From Flavobacterium sp. UBA7665 (GTDB taxonomy: Bacteria; Bacteroidota; Bacteroidia; Flavobacteriales; Flavobacteriaceae), in NCBI GenBank assembly GCA_002483285.1, contig DLHP01000019.1, positions 87,885-151,884 on the forward strand: 64,000 bases of DNA, in the 5' to 3' direction. Position 1 is the stretch's first letter. Every line of letters begins with the position of its first letter. The notes below the pieces were generated by a model. The model was not told the origin of the DNA, did no database searches, and saw nothing but the letters and a program-made list of their open reading frames with translations. The position numbers were made by a program, and so were the translations under genes. Positions 25,867-35,049 of the stretch are shown here, piece by piece.

Positions 25867-26937
25867 CTATACGCTAAATTTGCGCAGCATTCTATAATGC
25901 GATCGCAACGCCACTAAAAAGGTAGGGCTTTCAATATAGGGAATATTGAATTCGGCAGCCGTCTGCTTGACAATTTTACTCACTTCGCCGTAGTGGATGT
26001 GGCAAATTCCGGGAAACAAATGGTGTTCAATCTGACGGTTCAATCCGCCCAGGAAAAACGCAGCGGGTTTGCTGTTGGTGGCAAAATTGGCGGTCGTGCG
26101 CATTTGGTGGTCGGCCCAGGTTTCTTCTATGTTCCCAGTATCGTCGGGCGACGGATAATGAGTGCCTTCTACCACATGTGCCAACTGGAACACCAATCCC
26201 ATGGTGACGCCTTGGGCCATATGCAGCGCCAAAAATCCGATAAGGAGTTGCCACCAACTGATAGGCAATACCATGAGTGGAAGCGCCAGGAACAGAAAAT
26301 AATACACCGCTTTAAAAAAGAAAAGGTTGAAGTATTCTATTTTGGGATGTTCGTTGCGGTGCTGCCCGATTTTGGCCTGGAAAAATTTCTTATAATCTTT
26401 TCTAAACACCCACGATAAAGAAGCCAGGCCATACAGCGGGAACGCATACCAATGTTGGAAACGCTGCAGCCGGTTTGCCGGTTTTTCGTCTGAAATGCGG
26501 ATGAGGCCCGGTGCCACGTCTATATCCTCGTCGTGTCCCGGAATGTTTGTGAAATTGTGGTGCACCACGTTGTGGGTAATGCTCCATACATAAGGGTTTG
26601 CGCCTACTAGGTGAAATAGCGAGCTAAAAATGGTGTTGGTGGTTTTGTGCTTTGACAATGATCCGTGGATGGCATCGTGGCAAATGTTGAATCCCACAAA
26701 GGCACTAAAAATCCCGAGCAGGATGGCCAGCAAAAGCATCGGCCACAAACCAACCGTGTTGAGAATAATGGCGAGGTAGAGCCCCACGAATCCCAGCAGG
26801 AAAGTGATAGTTTTTATCCACATTTGGGCGTTTGCGTTGCGCGACTGCCCAGAATCCTTAAAATACTGATCTACCCGCTTGCGCGTGGTCTCAAGGAAAT
26901 GCGATTTGGTACGGTTGAATTTTAAGGTTGTGTTCAT
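25867..26937 (-). CDS. membrane fatty acid (acyl-CoA/acyl-lipid) desaturase
   Basis: 356 residues with four to six membrane helices and three histidine boxes of the front-end/linoleoyl-CoA desaturase type: HDAIH (87-91), HNVVHH (122-127) and QIEHH (302-306). The non-heme di-iron centre they bind introduces a double bond into membrane fatty acids. There is no cytochrome b5 domain, so an external electron donor is required. In Flavobacteria such enzymes adjust membrane fluidity at low temperature. It is a single gene convergent with GH130; the 191 bp upstream show no clear TAnnTTTG. Confidence 0.9.
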   Translation of the reverse strand: MNTTLKFNRTKSHFLETTRKRVDQYFKDSGQSRNANAQMWIKTITFLLGFVGLYLAIILNTVGLWPMLLLAILLGIFSAFVGFNICHDAIHGSLSKHKTTNTIFSSLFHLVGANPYVWSITHNVVHHNFTNIPGHDEDIDVAPGLIRISDEKPANRLQRFQHWYAFPLYGLASLSWVFRKDYKKFFQAKIGQHRNEHPKIEYFNLFFFKAVYYFLFLALPLMVLPISWWQLLIGFLALHMAQGVTMGLVFQLAHVVEGTHYPSPDDTGNIEETWADHQMRTTANFATNSKPAAFFLGGLNRQIEHHLFPGICHIHYGEVSKIVKQTAAEFNIPYIESPTFLVALRSHYRMLRKFSV

Positions 26938-27128
26938 AAAAAAGATCGCTGCAACTTTTATCGCTGACCTATTTTTTATGCAAGCCTTTTGCGGAAGAAA
27001 ATCTATATTATCGGGTATGCCCCGTAATTTCTTAGAAACCTATGTTGTAGTAGGAATATACGTATAACGCGGGCAATTGGATTTTAGTGTGATGAAACAG
27101 AACTATTTGGCTAAAGATTGAAAACAAA

Positions 27129-27554
27129 TCATTTTACACAATTGGGTGACACACAGCTCGACCAATAATCAACGATGATTTTGATGGTATTCCTAATCTC
27201 GCCGAAACTACTGGGTTTTATAAAAAATCCCTGGATCGATTTAGAATAGGCATCCACCACATACTGCTGCTCGGCGCTGGTCGAGAAAAACAAATAAGGG
27301 ATAGACTTGAGTCTCAAATCTTCATTTTCGTGCACCTTTTCGCGGAGTTCCATACCGTTTAATACCGGCATGTTGATGTCTGAGAAAATGATGAACGGCT
27401 CTACGTCGGAGCTTAAGAGATAGTCGAGCGCCAACTCTCCGTTATCAAAAAAGAGCACTTCATTTTTGCAGGCGAGGGATTCAAACACTTCTCGAAAAAT
27501 ATCCTGGTCATCCCTATCATCTTCAATTATTACAATCGGCCCACCTTTGTTCAT
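27129..27554 (-). CDS. single-domain response regulator (REC only)
   Basis: 141 residues: acidic pair E11/D12/D13 (VIIEDDRDD), phospho-acceptor D59 (IIFSDINMPVLNG), T/S in LFFSTSA near 91, and K113 in GFFIKPSS. There is no output domain; such receivers in Bacteroidota are often encoded apart from their kinase. The C-terminus ends with two cysteines (SSCVSPNCVK), unusual for a receiver. It is close in type to the receiver at 47162. Confidence 0.88.
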   Translation of the reverse strand: MNKGGPIVIIEDDRDDQDIFREVFESLACKNEVLFFDNGELALDYLLSSDVEPFIIFSDINMPVLNGMELREKVHENEDLRLKSIPYLFFSTSAEQQYVVDAYSKSIQGFFIKPSSFGEIRNTIKIIVDYWSSCVSPNCVK

Positions 27555-27730
27555 TTTTTTTGGTAAATGTAACCTTTTTTATCCAGCGTTCGGGTTCTTT
27601 GTCAAGGTTCGTTTTTTTCTTCCCGATCCGTCCAAAATAACGACACAGTTTTTATTGGCGAGGAAGGGAATGTGTCGACTTTAACTACTTTGTGGCATGT
27701 TTGTAGTTTCTAAAAACCACTGTGATTGGT

Positions 27731-27738
27731 TACCTTTG
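27731..27738 (+). promoter_or_regulatory. -7 element of the TauE/SafE gene
   Basis: TACCTTTG matches TAnnTTTG and is 26 nt before the ATG at 27765. The nearest TTTG (27700-27703) is 27 nt upstream, longer than usual. No Fnr-type palindrome lies at the activating distance. Confidence 0.45.
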
Positions 27739-27764
27739 TGACAACAACCTACTAAAGTCTTTCC

Positions 27765-28595
27765 ATGGAACACCTATTCTTACTTATACTAGCAGGTTTT
27801 ATCATAGGAACTTTCGGGACGCTCATTGGCGCGGGCGGCGGATTCATCCTCGTGCCGGTATTGATTGTGTTTTACCCAAAGCTATCCCCAGAAACGGTTA
27901 CCGCGATTTCTATCGCCGTAGTGGCTGTTAATGCCATTTCGGGCTCTTTCGCCTACGCCAAATCGGGACGGATTGATTATAAGGCGGGGATTGTGTTTGC
28001 CTTGTTCACTATTCCGGGATCTATCCTTGGGGTTTTGACCGTGCCTTACTTGCCGCAGAAGTTGTTCAATAGCATTTTTGGGGTGTTGCTGATTATACTC
28101 TCGGCTTATTTGTTTTATAAAAACAAAGCGGTCGCCACAAATCAACCCTTGAATTCCCAGGTGGGCAAGGCGCTCAGACACCACAGACTTATAGACAAAG
28201 CCGGAGTGGTTTACCAGTACAGTTACAACCAAAGGCACGGCATCATCATTAGTATCATCGTGGGCTACCTGTCTCCTTTGCTTGGGATTGGCGGCGGGAT
28301 TATCCATGTACCGGCCATGGTCAACTGGCTGCAATTTCCGGTGTATATCGCTACGGCTACCTCGCATTTTATTCTTGCGGTGATGGCCACGGTGAGTGTG
28401 ATTGTACATGCCATCAACGGCACGTACAATGATTCCGGAATATTGCAGATGATCGTGTGGCTCGCCGTGGGCGTGATTCCGGGTGCGCAATTGGGCGCCT
28501 ATTTATCGCACCGCATCAAGGGGCATCTGATTGTGCGAGTGTTGGCCAGTTGCCTCATTTTGGTAGGAATCCGGATATTGCTCCAAAGCTTTTAA
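27765..28595 (+). CDS. TauE/SafE (TSUP) family anion exporter
   Basis: 276 residues with about eight membrane helices in two repeats; each repeat has the family G-rich motif, GTLIGAGGGFILVPVL near residue 18 and LSPLLGIGGGIIHVPAM near 172. TSUP proteins move sulfite, sulfoacetate, thiosulfate or related sulfur anions across the inner membrane. The neighbouring cluster of DUF2892, rhodanese, persulfide dioxygenase and OsmC genes supports a sulfur anion as substrate, perhaps sulfite made by persulfide oxidation (inference). It converges on the DUF2892 gene with a 4-bp gap. Confidence 0.9.
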   Translation: MEHLFLLILAGFIIGTFGTLIGAGGGFILVPVLIVFYPKLSPETVTAISIAVVAVNAISGSFAYAKSGRIDYKAGIVFALFTIPGSILGVLTVPYLPQKLFNSIFGVLLIILSAYLFYKNKAVATNQPLNSQVGKALRHHRLIDKAGVVYQYSYNQRHGIIISIIVGYLSPLLGIGGGIIHVPAMVNWLQFPVYIATATSHFILAVMATVSVIVHAINGTYNDSGILQMIVWLAVGVIPGAQLGAYLSHRIKGHLIVRVLASCLILVGIRILLQSF

Positions 28596-28599
28596 TAGT

Positions 28600-28785
28600 T
28601 TACGGTTTTACACCCATTTTTTTGAGGATGTCTTCCATCAAACACCACTTTGTAAAAGCAGATTGTAGTAGGTTGGCACCAACAAATGCCGTAAACCAAA
28701 ACCAATTGGGGTTGACATAGATAGCGAGTAAAAGGCTGATGAGGATAAAGCTGCCGGCAACCGCGCGTATAATTCGATTGATCAT
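28600..28785 (-). CDS. DUF2892 (YgaP-tail-like) inner membrane protein
   Basis: 61 residues: a short basic N-terminus (MINRIIRAVAG), then two membrane segments (SFILISLLLAIYV and FWFTAFVGANLLQSAF), then a C-terminal WCLMEDILKKMGV. This is the DUF2892 family, the same fold as the membrane tail of the rhodanese YgaP and often encoded with sulfurtransferases. It is the last gene of the TolC-adaptor-RND-PII-like operon, 12 bp after the PII-like gene. A second DUF2892 gene is at 37425. Confidence 0.85.
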   Translation of the reverse strand: MINRIIRAVAGSFILISLLLAIYVNPNWFWFTAFVGANLLQSAFTKWCLMEDILKKMGVKP

Positions 28786-28797
28786 TTTTTTAAGTTT

Positions 28798-29127
28798 TTA
28801 TTGTACAAGTGTTAAGTGTGGATGGTTCGATTCTTCAATGTTGAGTATCGCCACATGCACCTGCGAGGGCAATATCTGTTTGTCATTGAAAGCATTGGCG
28901 AGGGTCAACACCTCGTGCGCGATTTCCTTTCTGACGAAGGCAAAGAACAACACCGAATCGGTCTCATTGTTGTCCTGGGCAAACCAGTTGCCAACGATAG
29001 ACTCCTGCGCATCGCCACTGTAGCCGGTCACCTCATTGTACGAATATTTGGTTACGGCAGCGCTTTCAAGGATTTCCTTGACGTCTGGTTCATAGGCCTT
29101 GATGGCGGTAATCAGTAATAATTTCAT
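28798..29127 (-). CDS. PII-like signalling protein coupled to the RND pump
   Basis: 109 residues. The opening MKLLLITAIKAYEPDVKEIL and the segment TKYSYNEVTGYSG fit the ferredoxin-like PII/DUF3240 fold: first strand, helix, then the turn that in PII leads to the T-loop. The T-loop region is short and acidic (FAQDNNETDS). DUF3240-type PII relatives are encoded with CzcA-type pumps. Here the start codon overlaps the RND stop (ATGA), so the two proteins are made together, and this protein may gate or report on the pump. A metal-binding role is possible: the tail has NHPHLTLVQ. The family assignment comes from sequence pattern only. Confidence 0.7.
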   Translation of the reverse strand: MKLLLITAIKAYEPDVKEILESAAVTKYSYNEVTGYSGDAQESIVGNWFAQDNNETDSVLFFAFVRKEIAHEVLTLANAFNDKQILPSQVHVAILNIEESNHPHLTLVQ

Positions 29128-32100
29128 TGGATTTGGTTTTTTGGAGGATTATTGTTTTCCCATTTTTTTCTCTCGGTCACATAGTAAATGATCGGTACCA
29201 CCAACAATGTGAGGATGGTCGATACAATCGCGCCAAAGACCAGCGATATGGCCAATCCCTGGAAAATCGGGTCGAACAGGATAATAGACGCGCCAATCAC
29301 GACGGCGCCGGTCGTCAATAAAATAGGCGTCGTCCTGACCGCTCCGGCTTCTATGATGGCTTGTTTTAAAGGCACGCCCTCATTGAGGCGGATTTCGATG
29401 AAGTCAATCAGCAGCACCGAATTCCGCACCATCACACCGGCCAAAGCAATCATCCCAATAAAAGAAGTCGCAGTAAAGAAAGCACCTAGCAGCCAGTGTC
29501 CAAACACAATCCCAATCAGCGAAAGTGGTATGGCCATCATCATCACCATCGGCGTCTTGAAATTCTGGAACCAACCCACGATGAGCATATAAATGATGAC
29601 AATCACCACCATAAACGCCACACCCAAATCGCGGAATACCTCTAGTGTGATTTGCCACTCGCCATCCCATTTTACGGTAAAATCGCTTTCGTCTGTAGGC
29701 TGCTCCATATACAATTCATTGACCTTGTAACCTTTGGGCAGTTTCATTTTTTGGAGTTTTTCATTCATTCCCAAAATGGCATACACGGGACTTTCTAGTG
29801 TGCCAGCCATATCGGCAGTGACATACACTACGCGTTTTTGGTCTTTGCGGTAGATGGTTTTCTGCAAAGTGTCGGTTACCACTTTTACCAGATCGGCAAC
29901 GGGCACAACGTTACCATGACTGCCTTTGATCTTGAGGTTTTCAATGTCCTGCAACGTCGTTTTGTCTTTGTCATCCAGCGACAATACAATCGCCACATTG
30001 TCGTTGGCGTTTTCATCGTATAAATTTGACACGGGATATTCCTTCAATAAATACGTCAGGTTCCCCACGATTTGCTGCGGCGCGATACGGTTGAGCATGG
30101 CTTTTTCTTTGTCTACTTCGAGCTTGTACTCGGTTTGGTCGTCTTCGGTCATCCAATCTACGTCTACGATATCCGATGTGGTTTCTAAAATGCCCTTCAC
30201 CTGGTTGGCTACTTTAATCTGGTCTTTGTAGTTCGGGCCATAAATCTCGGCCACTAACGTTGACAACACCGGCGGTCCCGGCGGTACTTCGATTACCTTG
30301 ACATTTGCACCGTATTTTCTTGCAATCTTTTGGATTTCGGGGCGCACTTGCTTGGCAATGCCGTGGCTTTGCAATTGGCGGTCGTCTTTGTGCAACAGGT
30401 TCACCTGTATGTCGGCCATATTGCTTCCGCCGCGCAAATCATAATGGCGCACGAGCCCGTTGAAGGTGATAGGAGCAGAGGTGCCCACGTAATTTTGATA
30501 GTCCACCACTTCGGGAACCGTGGCAAGGTATTGTGCGATTTCCTTCGTGACCGCTGCAGTTCTTTCTAAAGTGGTTCCCTCGGGCATATCGATGACAATC
30601 TGGAACTCGTTCTTGTTGTCAAAAGGCAGCATTTTTACAACAACCGATTGCGTAAAAAACATCGCTACCGATCCAATCAACAGCAAAACCGTAAGCCCAA
30701 CGAGTATCCTTCTTTTCTTACTGCTTTCCAGCAAAGGACGCTCGAGTTTGTTGTAGATTTTATAAATCCAATTGGTTTCTAAACCCTGTTCTTTTTTATG
30801 TTCCTGCGCTTCTTTTTCCTGAAGCAAATGGTAACCCAAATAAGGTGTCACGGTCAAAGCCACAAACAAGGAGAGCAGCATGGCAATCGATGCGCCAATC
30901 GGCATTGGGCTCATATAAGGCCCCATCATCCCCGATACAAACGCCATCGGTAAAATGGCGGCGATTACCGTAAAGGTTGCCAAAATGGTAGGATTCCCCA
31001 CTTCGTTGATGGCGTAAATGGCCGCTTGCTTGAACGGCAATCGCTTCATCTTGAAATGCCGGTGCATGTTCTCGGCAATGATGATGCTGTCATCCACTAC
31101 AATCCCAACGACAAAGACCAACGCAAAAAGCGTGATGCGGTTCAAGGTATAGCCCAACAAATAATACGCAAATAAAGTCAAGGCAAAAGTCAGCGGAACC
31201 GAGAAAAACACCACCAATCCGCCGCGCCAACCCATCGCCAAAATCACAAGGAAAGTCACGGCGATGATTGCAATACCCAAATGCAGCAACAATTCACCTA
31301 CTTTATCCGAAGCCGTTTCGCCATAATTCCGGGTCACTTCTACATGCACGTCATTGGGAATGAGTGTTTTTTTAAGCAGCGCAACCCGCTCGAGGATTTT
31401 CTCCGAAATCTTCATCGCATCGGCACCCTTCACTTTCCCTATAGAAATGGTCACTGCGGGATATTCTGATGGTGCATGCTGATGTTGCGCATTGGACTTT
31501 CCGTAACCAAAAGACACATAACTCCCCACCGACGATGGCCCGTCTACCACACTGGCCACCTGTTTCAAATACACTGGCATATTGGCGTTGACGCCTACTA
31601 CCAGTCGCTCTACGTCTTCAGCAGATTTCAGGAACTGTCCCGTCGTTACCAAATATTCTTTGTCCTGGTTCACAAAACTCCCCGATTGCGCGCTGCTGTT
31701 CCCAGCCTGGATCATCTGCATAATCCCCAACGCATCCACGCCATTTTCGGCCATCTTATCTTTGTCTAAAACCACTTTCAGCTGCCGGCTGCGGCCACCA
31801 ATTTCGCGGGTAATTGCCACATCTTTGACCTTCTCGATTTCTGAGGTGACTTCCTCGGCCAACTGTCGCAACGCGTAATCATCCTGGGTTTTGCTCCAAA
31901 GCGTGAGTCCGAGCATGGGCACATCATCAATCGAGCGGGTTTTCACGATGGGTTTGTAAACGCCTTGTGGGAAGATATTTTCGTGTTTGGCGAGTTCGTC
32001 GTAGAGTTTCACATACGATCGTTCTACATCCTGCCCCACGTAAAACTGCACAATGAGCATCGCCTGTCCGTTCATGGCCATACTGTGTACGTGCTCGACG

Positions 32101-32342
32101 CCTTTGATATTCGAGAGGATTTTCTCTAGCGGTTTCACCACGCGGCTCTCTACTTCTGTGGGACTTGCGCCGGGATAACCCACCATAACATCGGCCATGG
32201 GTACGTTGATTTGCGGTTCTTCCTCGCGCGGGATCAAAAATGAACTGTAAACCCCAATAATCATGAGCGCCACCATGAGTAAAATGGTCAGCTTGGAGTT
32301 GATGAAAAAATGGGCAATTTTACCCGATATACCTTCTTGCAT
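29124..32342 (-). CDS. RND efflux permease (AcrB/HAE-like)
   Basis: 1072 residues from the ATG at 32342 (MQEGISGKIAHFF); the open frame extends upstream to 32408 through a repeat-like intergenic stretch. Twelve membrane helices and two porter loops; TM4 reads VVGIVVDDSIIIAENM (about residue 410) with the two aspartates of the proton relay typical of hydrophobe/amphiphile pumps rather than CusA. The porter region has a VPPGPPVLSTLVAEI segment. With the adaptor and TolC upstream it forms a tripartite exporter. The operon is under a class II Fnr-type promoter and inside the sulfur cluster, so the substrate may be a thiol or reactive sulfur product (inference). Confidence 0.9.
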   Translation of the reverse strand: MQEGISGKIAHFFINSKLTILLMVALMIIGVYSSFLIPREEEPQINVPMADVMVGYPGASPTEVESRVVKPLEKILSNIKGVEHVHSMAMNGQAMLIVQFYVGQDVERSYVKLYDELAKHENIFPQGVYKPIVKTRSIDDVPMLGLTLWSKTQDDYALRQLAEEVTSEIEKVKDVAITREIGGRSRQLKVVLDKDKMAENGVDALGIMQMIQAGNSSAQSGSFVNQDKEYLVTTGQFLKSAEDVERLVVGVNANMPVYLKQVASVVDGPSSVGSYVSFGYGKSNAQHQHAPSEYPAVTISIGKVKGADAMKISEKILERVALLKKTLIPNDVHVEVTRNYGETASDKVGELLLHLGIAIIAVTFLVILAMGWRGGLVVFFSVPLTFALTLFAYYLLGYTLNRITLFALVFVVGIVVDDSIIIAENMHRHFKMKRLPFKQAAIYAINEVGNPTILATFTVIAAILPMAFVSGMMGPYMSPMPIGASIAMLLSLFVALTVTPYLGYHLLQEKEAQEHKKEQGLETNWIYKIYNKLERPLLESSKKRRILVGLTVLLLIGSVAMFFTQSVVVKMLPFDNKNEFQIVIDMPEGTTLERTAAVTKEIAQYLATVPEVVDYQNYVGTSAPITFNGLVRHYDLRGGSNMADIQVNLLHKDDRQLQSHGIAKQVRPEIQKIARKYGANVKVIEVPPGPPVLSTLVAEIYGPNYKDQIKVANQVKGILETTSDIVDVDWMTEDDQTEYKLEVDKEKAMLNRIAPQQIVGNLTYLLKEYPVSNLYDENANDNVAIVLSLDDKDKTTLQDIENLKIKGSHGNVVPVADLVKVVTDTLQKTIYRKDQKRVVYVTADMAGTLESPVYAILGMNEKLQKMKLPKGYKVNELYMEQPTDESDFTVKWDGEWQITLEVFRDLGVAFMVVIVIIYMLIVGWFQNFKTPMVMMMAIPLSLIGIVFGHWLLGAFFTATSFIGMIALAGVMVRNSVLLIDFIEIRLNEGVPLKQAIIEAGAVRTTPILLTTGAVVIGASIILFDPIFQGLAISLVFGAIVSTILTLLVVPIIYYVTERKKWENNNPPKNQIQ

Positions 32343-32492
32343 GATGTTGTTTTTTTGTTGGGCGTGCCCCTGCGGGTCGGGCTTTTGGCTGTATCTTTTG
32401 TTGCACAAAAGGATGCCGCCTCAAATGAAATTCATCGAATTCCTATTATGAAATATTATCCGATGAGATAATCCCTCACGCGGGCATTGGTT
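32343..32492 (-). repeat. GC-rich REP-like intergenic element, apparently interrupted
   Basis: The gap between adaptor and RND genes holds GGGCGTGCCCCTGCGGGTCG (near 32359-32378), then a CTGTATCTTTTGTTGC stretch and GGATGCCGCC, and at about 32471 ATCCCTCACGCGGGC. From memory this order matches a dispersed intergenic element of Flavobacterium. Here about 45 bp of A+T-rich DNA with the inverted repeat ATTATC-CGATGA-GATAAT (32455-32472) separate the two parts. Confidence 0.45.
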
Positions 32493-32524
32493 TAATAAAA
32501 AACTGTTGGCTTCAAAACGTTTGT

Positions 32525-33607
32525 TTACTCGACTTTTACTTTTGCTCCGTTGTACAATTTGCCGTCGGCCCAGACAATGTAGGGTTCGTTAGCAGCCAAA
32601 CCCGATAACACTTCTATTTGGTCGTCCGCGGTTTTCCCTTTGCGCAACCATCTTAAAATGGCGGTATTTCCCGAGCCGATGGTGTAGATTCCGGTGAGTT
32701 GTCCTTTGGTAACCAGCGCAGTTGTCGGAACCATCACGTTGGCCGATCCGGTGGTTGTTTTGGTATGGGCCACAGGGAATTGCACATTGACAAACATCCC
32801 CGATAGAACGGTGGACGGCGTTTTCTCGAGATTGACCTTAACCAGGTATTGCCCGCCGGTATTCCTCGCCGAAAGGCTCACTTCTGATACTTTCCCCGCG
32901 AGTGATTCCCCTGTCGATTTGACGAGCACCTTAGCGGCCATACCACTTTTAATCTGGGTAATATCGGTCTCAGAAACCATCGCCGTCACCTGCAATTGCG
33001 AAGCGCCTTCTACACTCACGAGCGGCATACCGGGATTGGCCATGTCGCCTTCTTTGACAAAAGTATTGGTGACCACGCCGGTAAAAGGTGCGGTGATGTT
33101 GGCATAAGAGAATTGCGCCTGTACTTCATTGCGCATTTGCCTGGCACCTTCAAGCGCGGCCTTTGCCATTTCATAGCGCGAGGTCATGTCGTCGAGTTCT
33201 TTTTGCGAGGCACTTTGCTGGGCAAATAACGCCACGAAACGGTCGTAGTCTTTCCTGGCATTGTTGTATGCGGCATTCGCCTGTAACACCGAGGCGTCGA
33301 CTTGTGCTTTCTTGGCCTGCAAATCGCTGTTGTTGATGCTTACCAACAGTTGTCCCGCCGATACTTTTTGTCCCACCTTTACATTGACCTTGGTGACATA
33401 ACCCATGATTCGGGTGCTGATGTTGGCGCTGTTTTCGGCTTCTATTTTTCCGCTGGCTGTCACAAAAGGGCTTTGGCCTGCACCGGCAACTCCGCTGAGC
33501 TTCACGGCAATTGCCGGGTTCTCGCTTAGGATTTCTTTTTTGTCTTTCGCGCACGATACCGCTAAAATGGACGCGAGCGCTAAGGCGATTGTAATTCTCT
33601 TTTTCAT
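32525..33607 (-). CDS. periplasmic adaptor (MFP) lipoprotein of the RND pump
   Basis: 360 residues. Lipoprotein signal with lipobox LAVSC (Cys near 19) in MKKRITIALALASILAVSC; then the half-lipoyl motif GYVTKVNVKVGQKVSAGQLL (about 69-88), an alpha-hairpin (95-165), the second half motif ANITAPFTGVVTNTFVKEGD and a beta-barrel domain. It anchors in the inner membrane and bridges the pump to TolC. It begins 2 bp after the tolC stop, so the two are cotranscribed; 182 bp with a repeat-like element separate it from the permease gene. Confidence 0.9.
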   Translation of the reverse strand: MKKRITIALALASILAVSCAKDKKEILSENPAIAVKLSGVAGAGQSPFVTASGKIEAENSANISTRIMGYVTKVNVKVGQKVSAGQLLVSINNSDLQAKKAQVDASVLQANAAYNNARKDYDRFVALFAQQSASQKELDDMTSRYEMAKAALEGARQMRNEVQAQFSYANITAPFTGVVTNTFVKEGDMANPGMPLVSVEGASQLQVTAMVSETDITQIKSGMAAKVLVKSTGESLAGKVSEVSLSARNTGGQYLVKVNLEKTPSTVLSGMFVNVQFPVAHTKTTTGSANVMVPTTALVTKGQLTGIYTIGSGNTAILRWLRKGKTADDQIEVLSGLAANEPYIVWADGKLYNGAKVKVE

Positions 33608-33609
33608 CG

Positions 33610-34926
33610 TTATTTCGTTAAAAATTGTAAGTACGCTTTGGTTAGGTTGTATTCATAAACGGCTTGCAGCTGTTCGAGCTCTTTTTGGATGACCTGGATT
33701 TCTGAGGCCAGCAAGTCGGTGGTTTTTTCAAGCCCTTGCGCAAATCTATTTTGGCGGATCCTGTACGCTTCCTGTGATTGTTCAAAAGCGCGTTGCGACA
33801 AGGCTACTTTGTTTTCGGCATCTTTGAGCTGTCGGTTGGTTTTGTTCCACTCCAATTGGCTTTGTGCTTTGTATTGCTGGGTTTCGAGTGATGATTTTAA
33901 AAACTCAGCTTTGGCCTTGCCTGCTTTCCCGATCGATTGGTAACCGTCAAAAAGGCTCCACGACAATTGCGCGCCCACGAGATAACCCTTGGCCGCGGTG
34001 CCAAAAAGGTTACGGTCATACATTTCATAGCTTCCAAATGCATTGAGGCGCGGCAGGAAATTCATCTTGGCCGATTGCAACATTTTTTGGTACGCTGCTG
34101 TAGATCTTTCCATGGCCTGTAAATCTTTACGGTTATCCGACAAGGATGCGGTTGTAATTTCTGGAGCAATGCGGTTTGCAAGTCCTTCGTCTGGTTTGAA
34201 TACTTTCCCTTTGGGATCTTCATTGATTAAAAAGGCCAGGTAATCCGAGGCATTCTGTACATTGCTTTTGGCGTACTGCAGTTGGTTGGCGAGGTCATTG
34301 ACGCGTACTTCTACGTTTAGGACATCGGTTTTCTGCAAGATGCCTTGGCTAAAATAGTTTTGCACTAATTTCAAGTTGGCTTTCCCAGTGATATTGGCCT
34401 GCTCTAAAACCTTTACCGCCCGATAGGCCAATTGCAGTTGCATGAACGCTTTGTTTGCTTCGAGTTCCAGGTATTCTGCCGAGCGTTGGTTTTGCAATTC
34501 AAAAGCCTGCATTTTAGAACGCGCGGCTTGTCTCGCATAAAAACCATCCATATTGACCAAGGGTTGGAGGACTTCGATTTTTGTAGCAAAGTTTTGTGTT
34601 TGCGACGGGTCGTTCAACAAAGCCGGATTAAAGTCAGATTGCGTTAGGATTTCCTGGTTTAATTTTGAGCCAAACGCCATAAGCGGGTTGGTGGTAGCCA
34701 TCGCCGTAGCCGTAGCGGTAACCGATGGCAGGAAGATCGAATGGGTTTGGCGGTAATCGGCTTTTGCGGCCTCAAAGCCCTGTACCGAAATTTTGAGCTG
34801 CAGGTTTCCCGATGCCGCTTTTTGCAAAAGGTCTTTTTTAGACAGGGCAATGGTGTCTTGGGAAAAGCCAACCATAGGTAAGGCGATCAGCGACACAAAA
34901 ATGGTATTCTTTAGGTTGTTCATCAT
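33610..34926 (-). CDS. TolC-family outer membrane efflux protein
   Basis: 438 residues with a signal peptide ending VGFSQ. Two outer membrane efflux repeats follow: LSKKDLLQKAASGNLQLKIS at the start, long coiled-coil helices, and RFAQGLEKTTDLLASEIQV near 395. It forms the trimeric outer membrane channel for the adaptor and permease downstream. First gene of the five-gene operon tolC-adaptor-permease-PII-DUF2892. The start could be M1 or M2; the promoter -7 at 34947-34954 leaves a leader of about 15 nt. Confidence 0.9.
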   Translation of the reverse strand: MMNNLKNTIFVSLIALPMVGFSQDTIALSKKDLLQKAASGNLQLKISVQGFEAAKADYRQTHSIFLPSVTATATAMATTNPLMAFGSKLNQEILTQSDFNPALLNDPSQTQNFATKIEVLQPLVNMDGFYARQAARSKMQAFELQNQRSAEYLELEANKAFMQLQLAYRAVKVLEQANITGKANLKLVQNYFSQGILQKTDVLNVEVRVNDLANQLQYAKSNVQNASDYLAFLINEDPKGKVFKPDEGLANRIAPEITTASLSDNRKDLQAMERSTAAYQKMLQSAKMNFLPRLNAFGSYEMYDRNLFGTAAKGYLVGAQLSWSLFDGYQSIGKAGKAKAEFLKSSLETQQYKAQSQLEWNKTNRQLKDAENKVALSQRAFEQSQEAYRIRQNRFAQGLEKTTDLLASEIQVIQKELEQLQAVYEYNLTKAYLQFLTK

Positions 34927-34946
34927 GGTATTTTGTAATGATGAAG

Positions 34947-34989
34947 CAAAGGTATTGTTGCGTTGCCCGCCAGTCAGTAACTAATGTCA
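34947..34989 (-). promoter_or_regulatory. class II Fnr/Crp-type promoter of the RND pump operon
   Basis: GTAAC-TAAT-GTCAC at 34977-34990, one mismatch from the TGAY core. The minus-strand -7 element TACCTTTG (34947-34954) is perfect and at the shared 29.5-nt spacing. Confidence 0.72.
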
Positions 34990-34995
34990 CACAAC

Positions 34996-35024
34996 AAAAA
35001 AATGCCTGTTTGGGCAGGCATTTT
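34996..35024 (-). terminator. rho-independent terminator after osmC
   Basis: AATGCCTG and CAGGCATT pair around a short loop (35001-35022); on the minus strand the stem is followed by a run of T residues (plus-strand A run at 34996-35002). Confidence 0.8.
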
Positions 35025-35049
35025 GGGCAAAAAGGCGACAGTGTTTTTT

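Noticed and set aside
27721..27738. GTTACCTTTGTGAC upstream of the TauE/SafE gene as another regulon site
   Set aside because: The arms are not inverted repeats of each other (GTTAC versus GTGAC) and the sequence overlaps the -7 element instead of lying 29.5 nt upstream.
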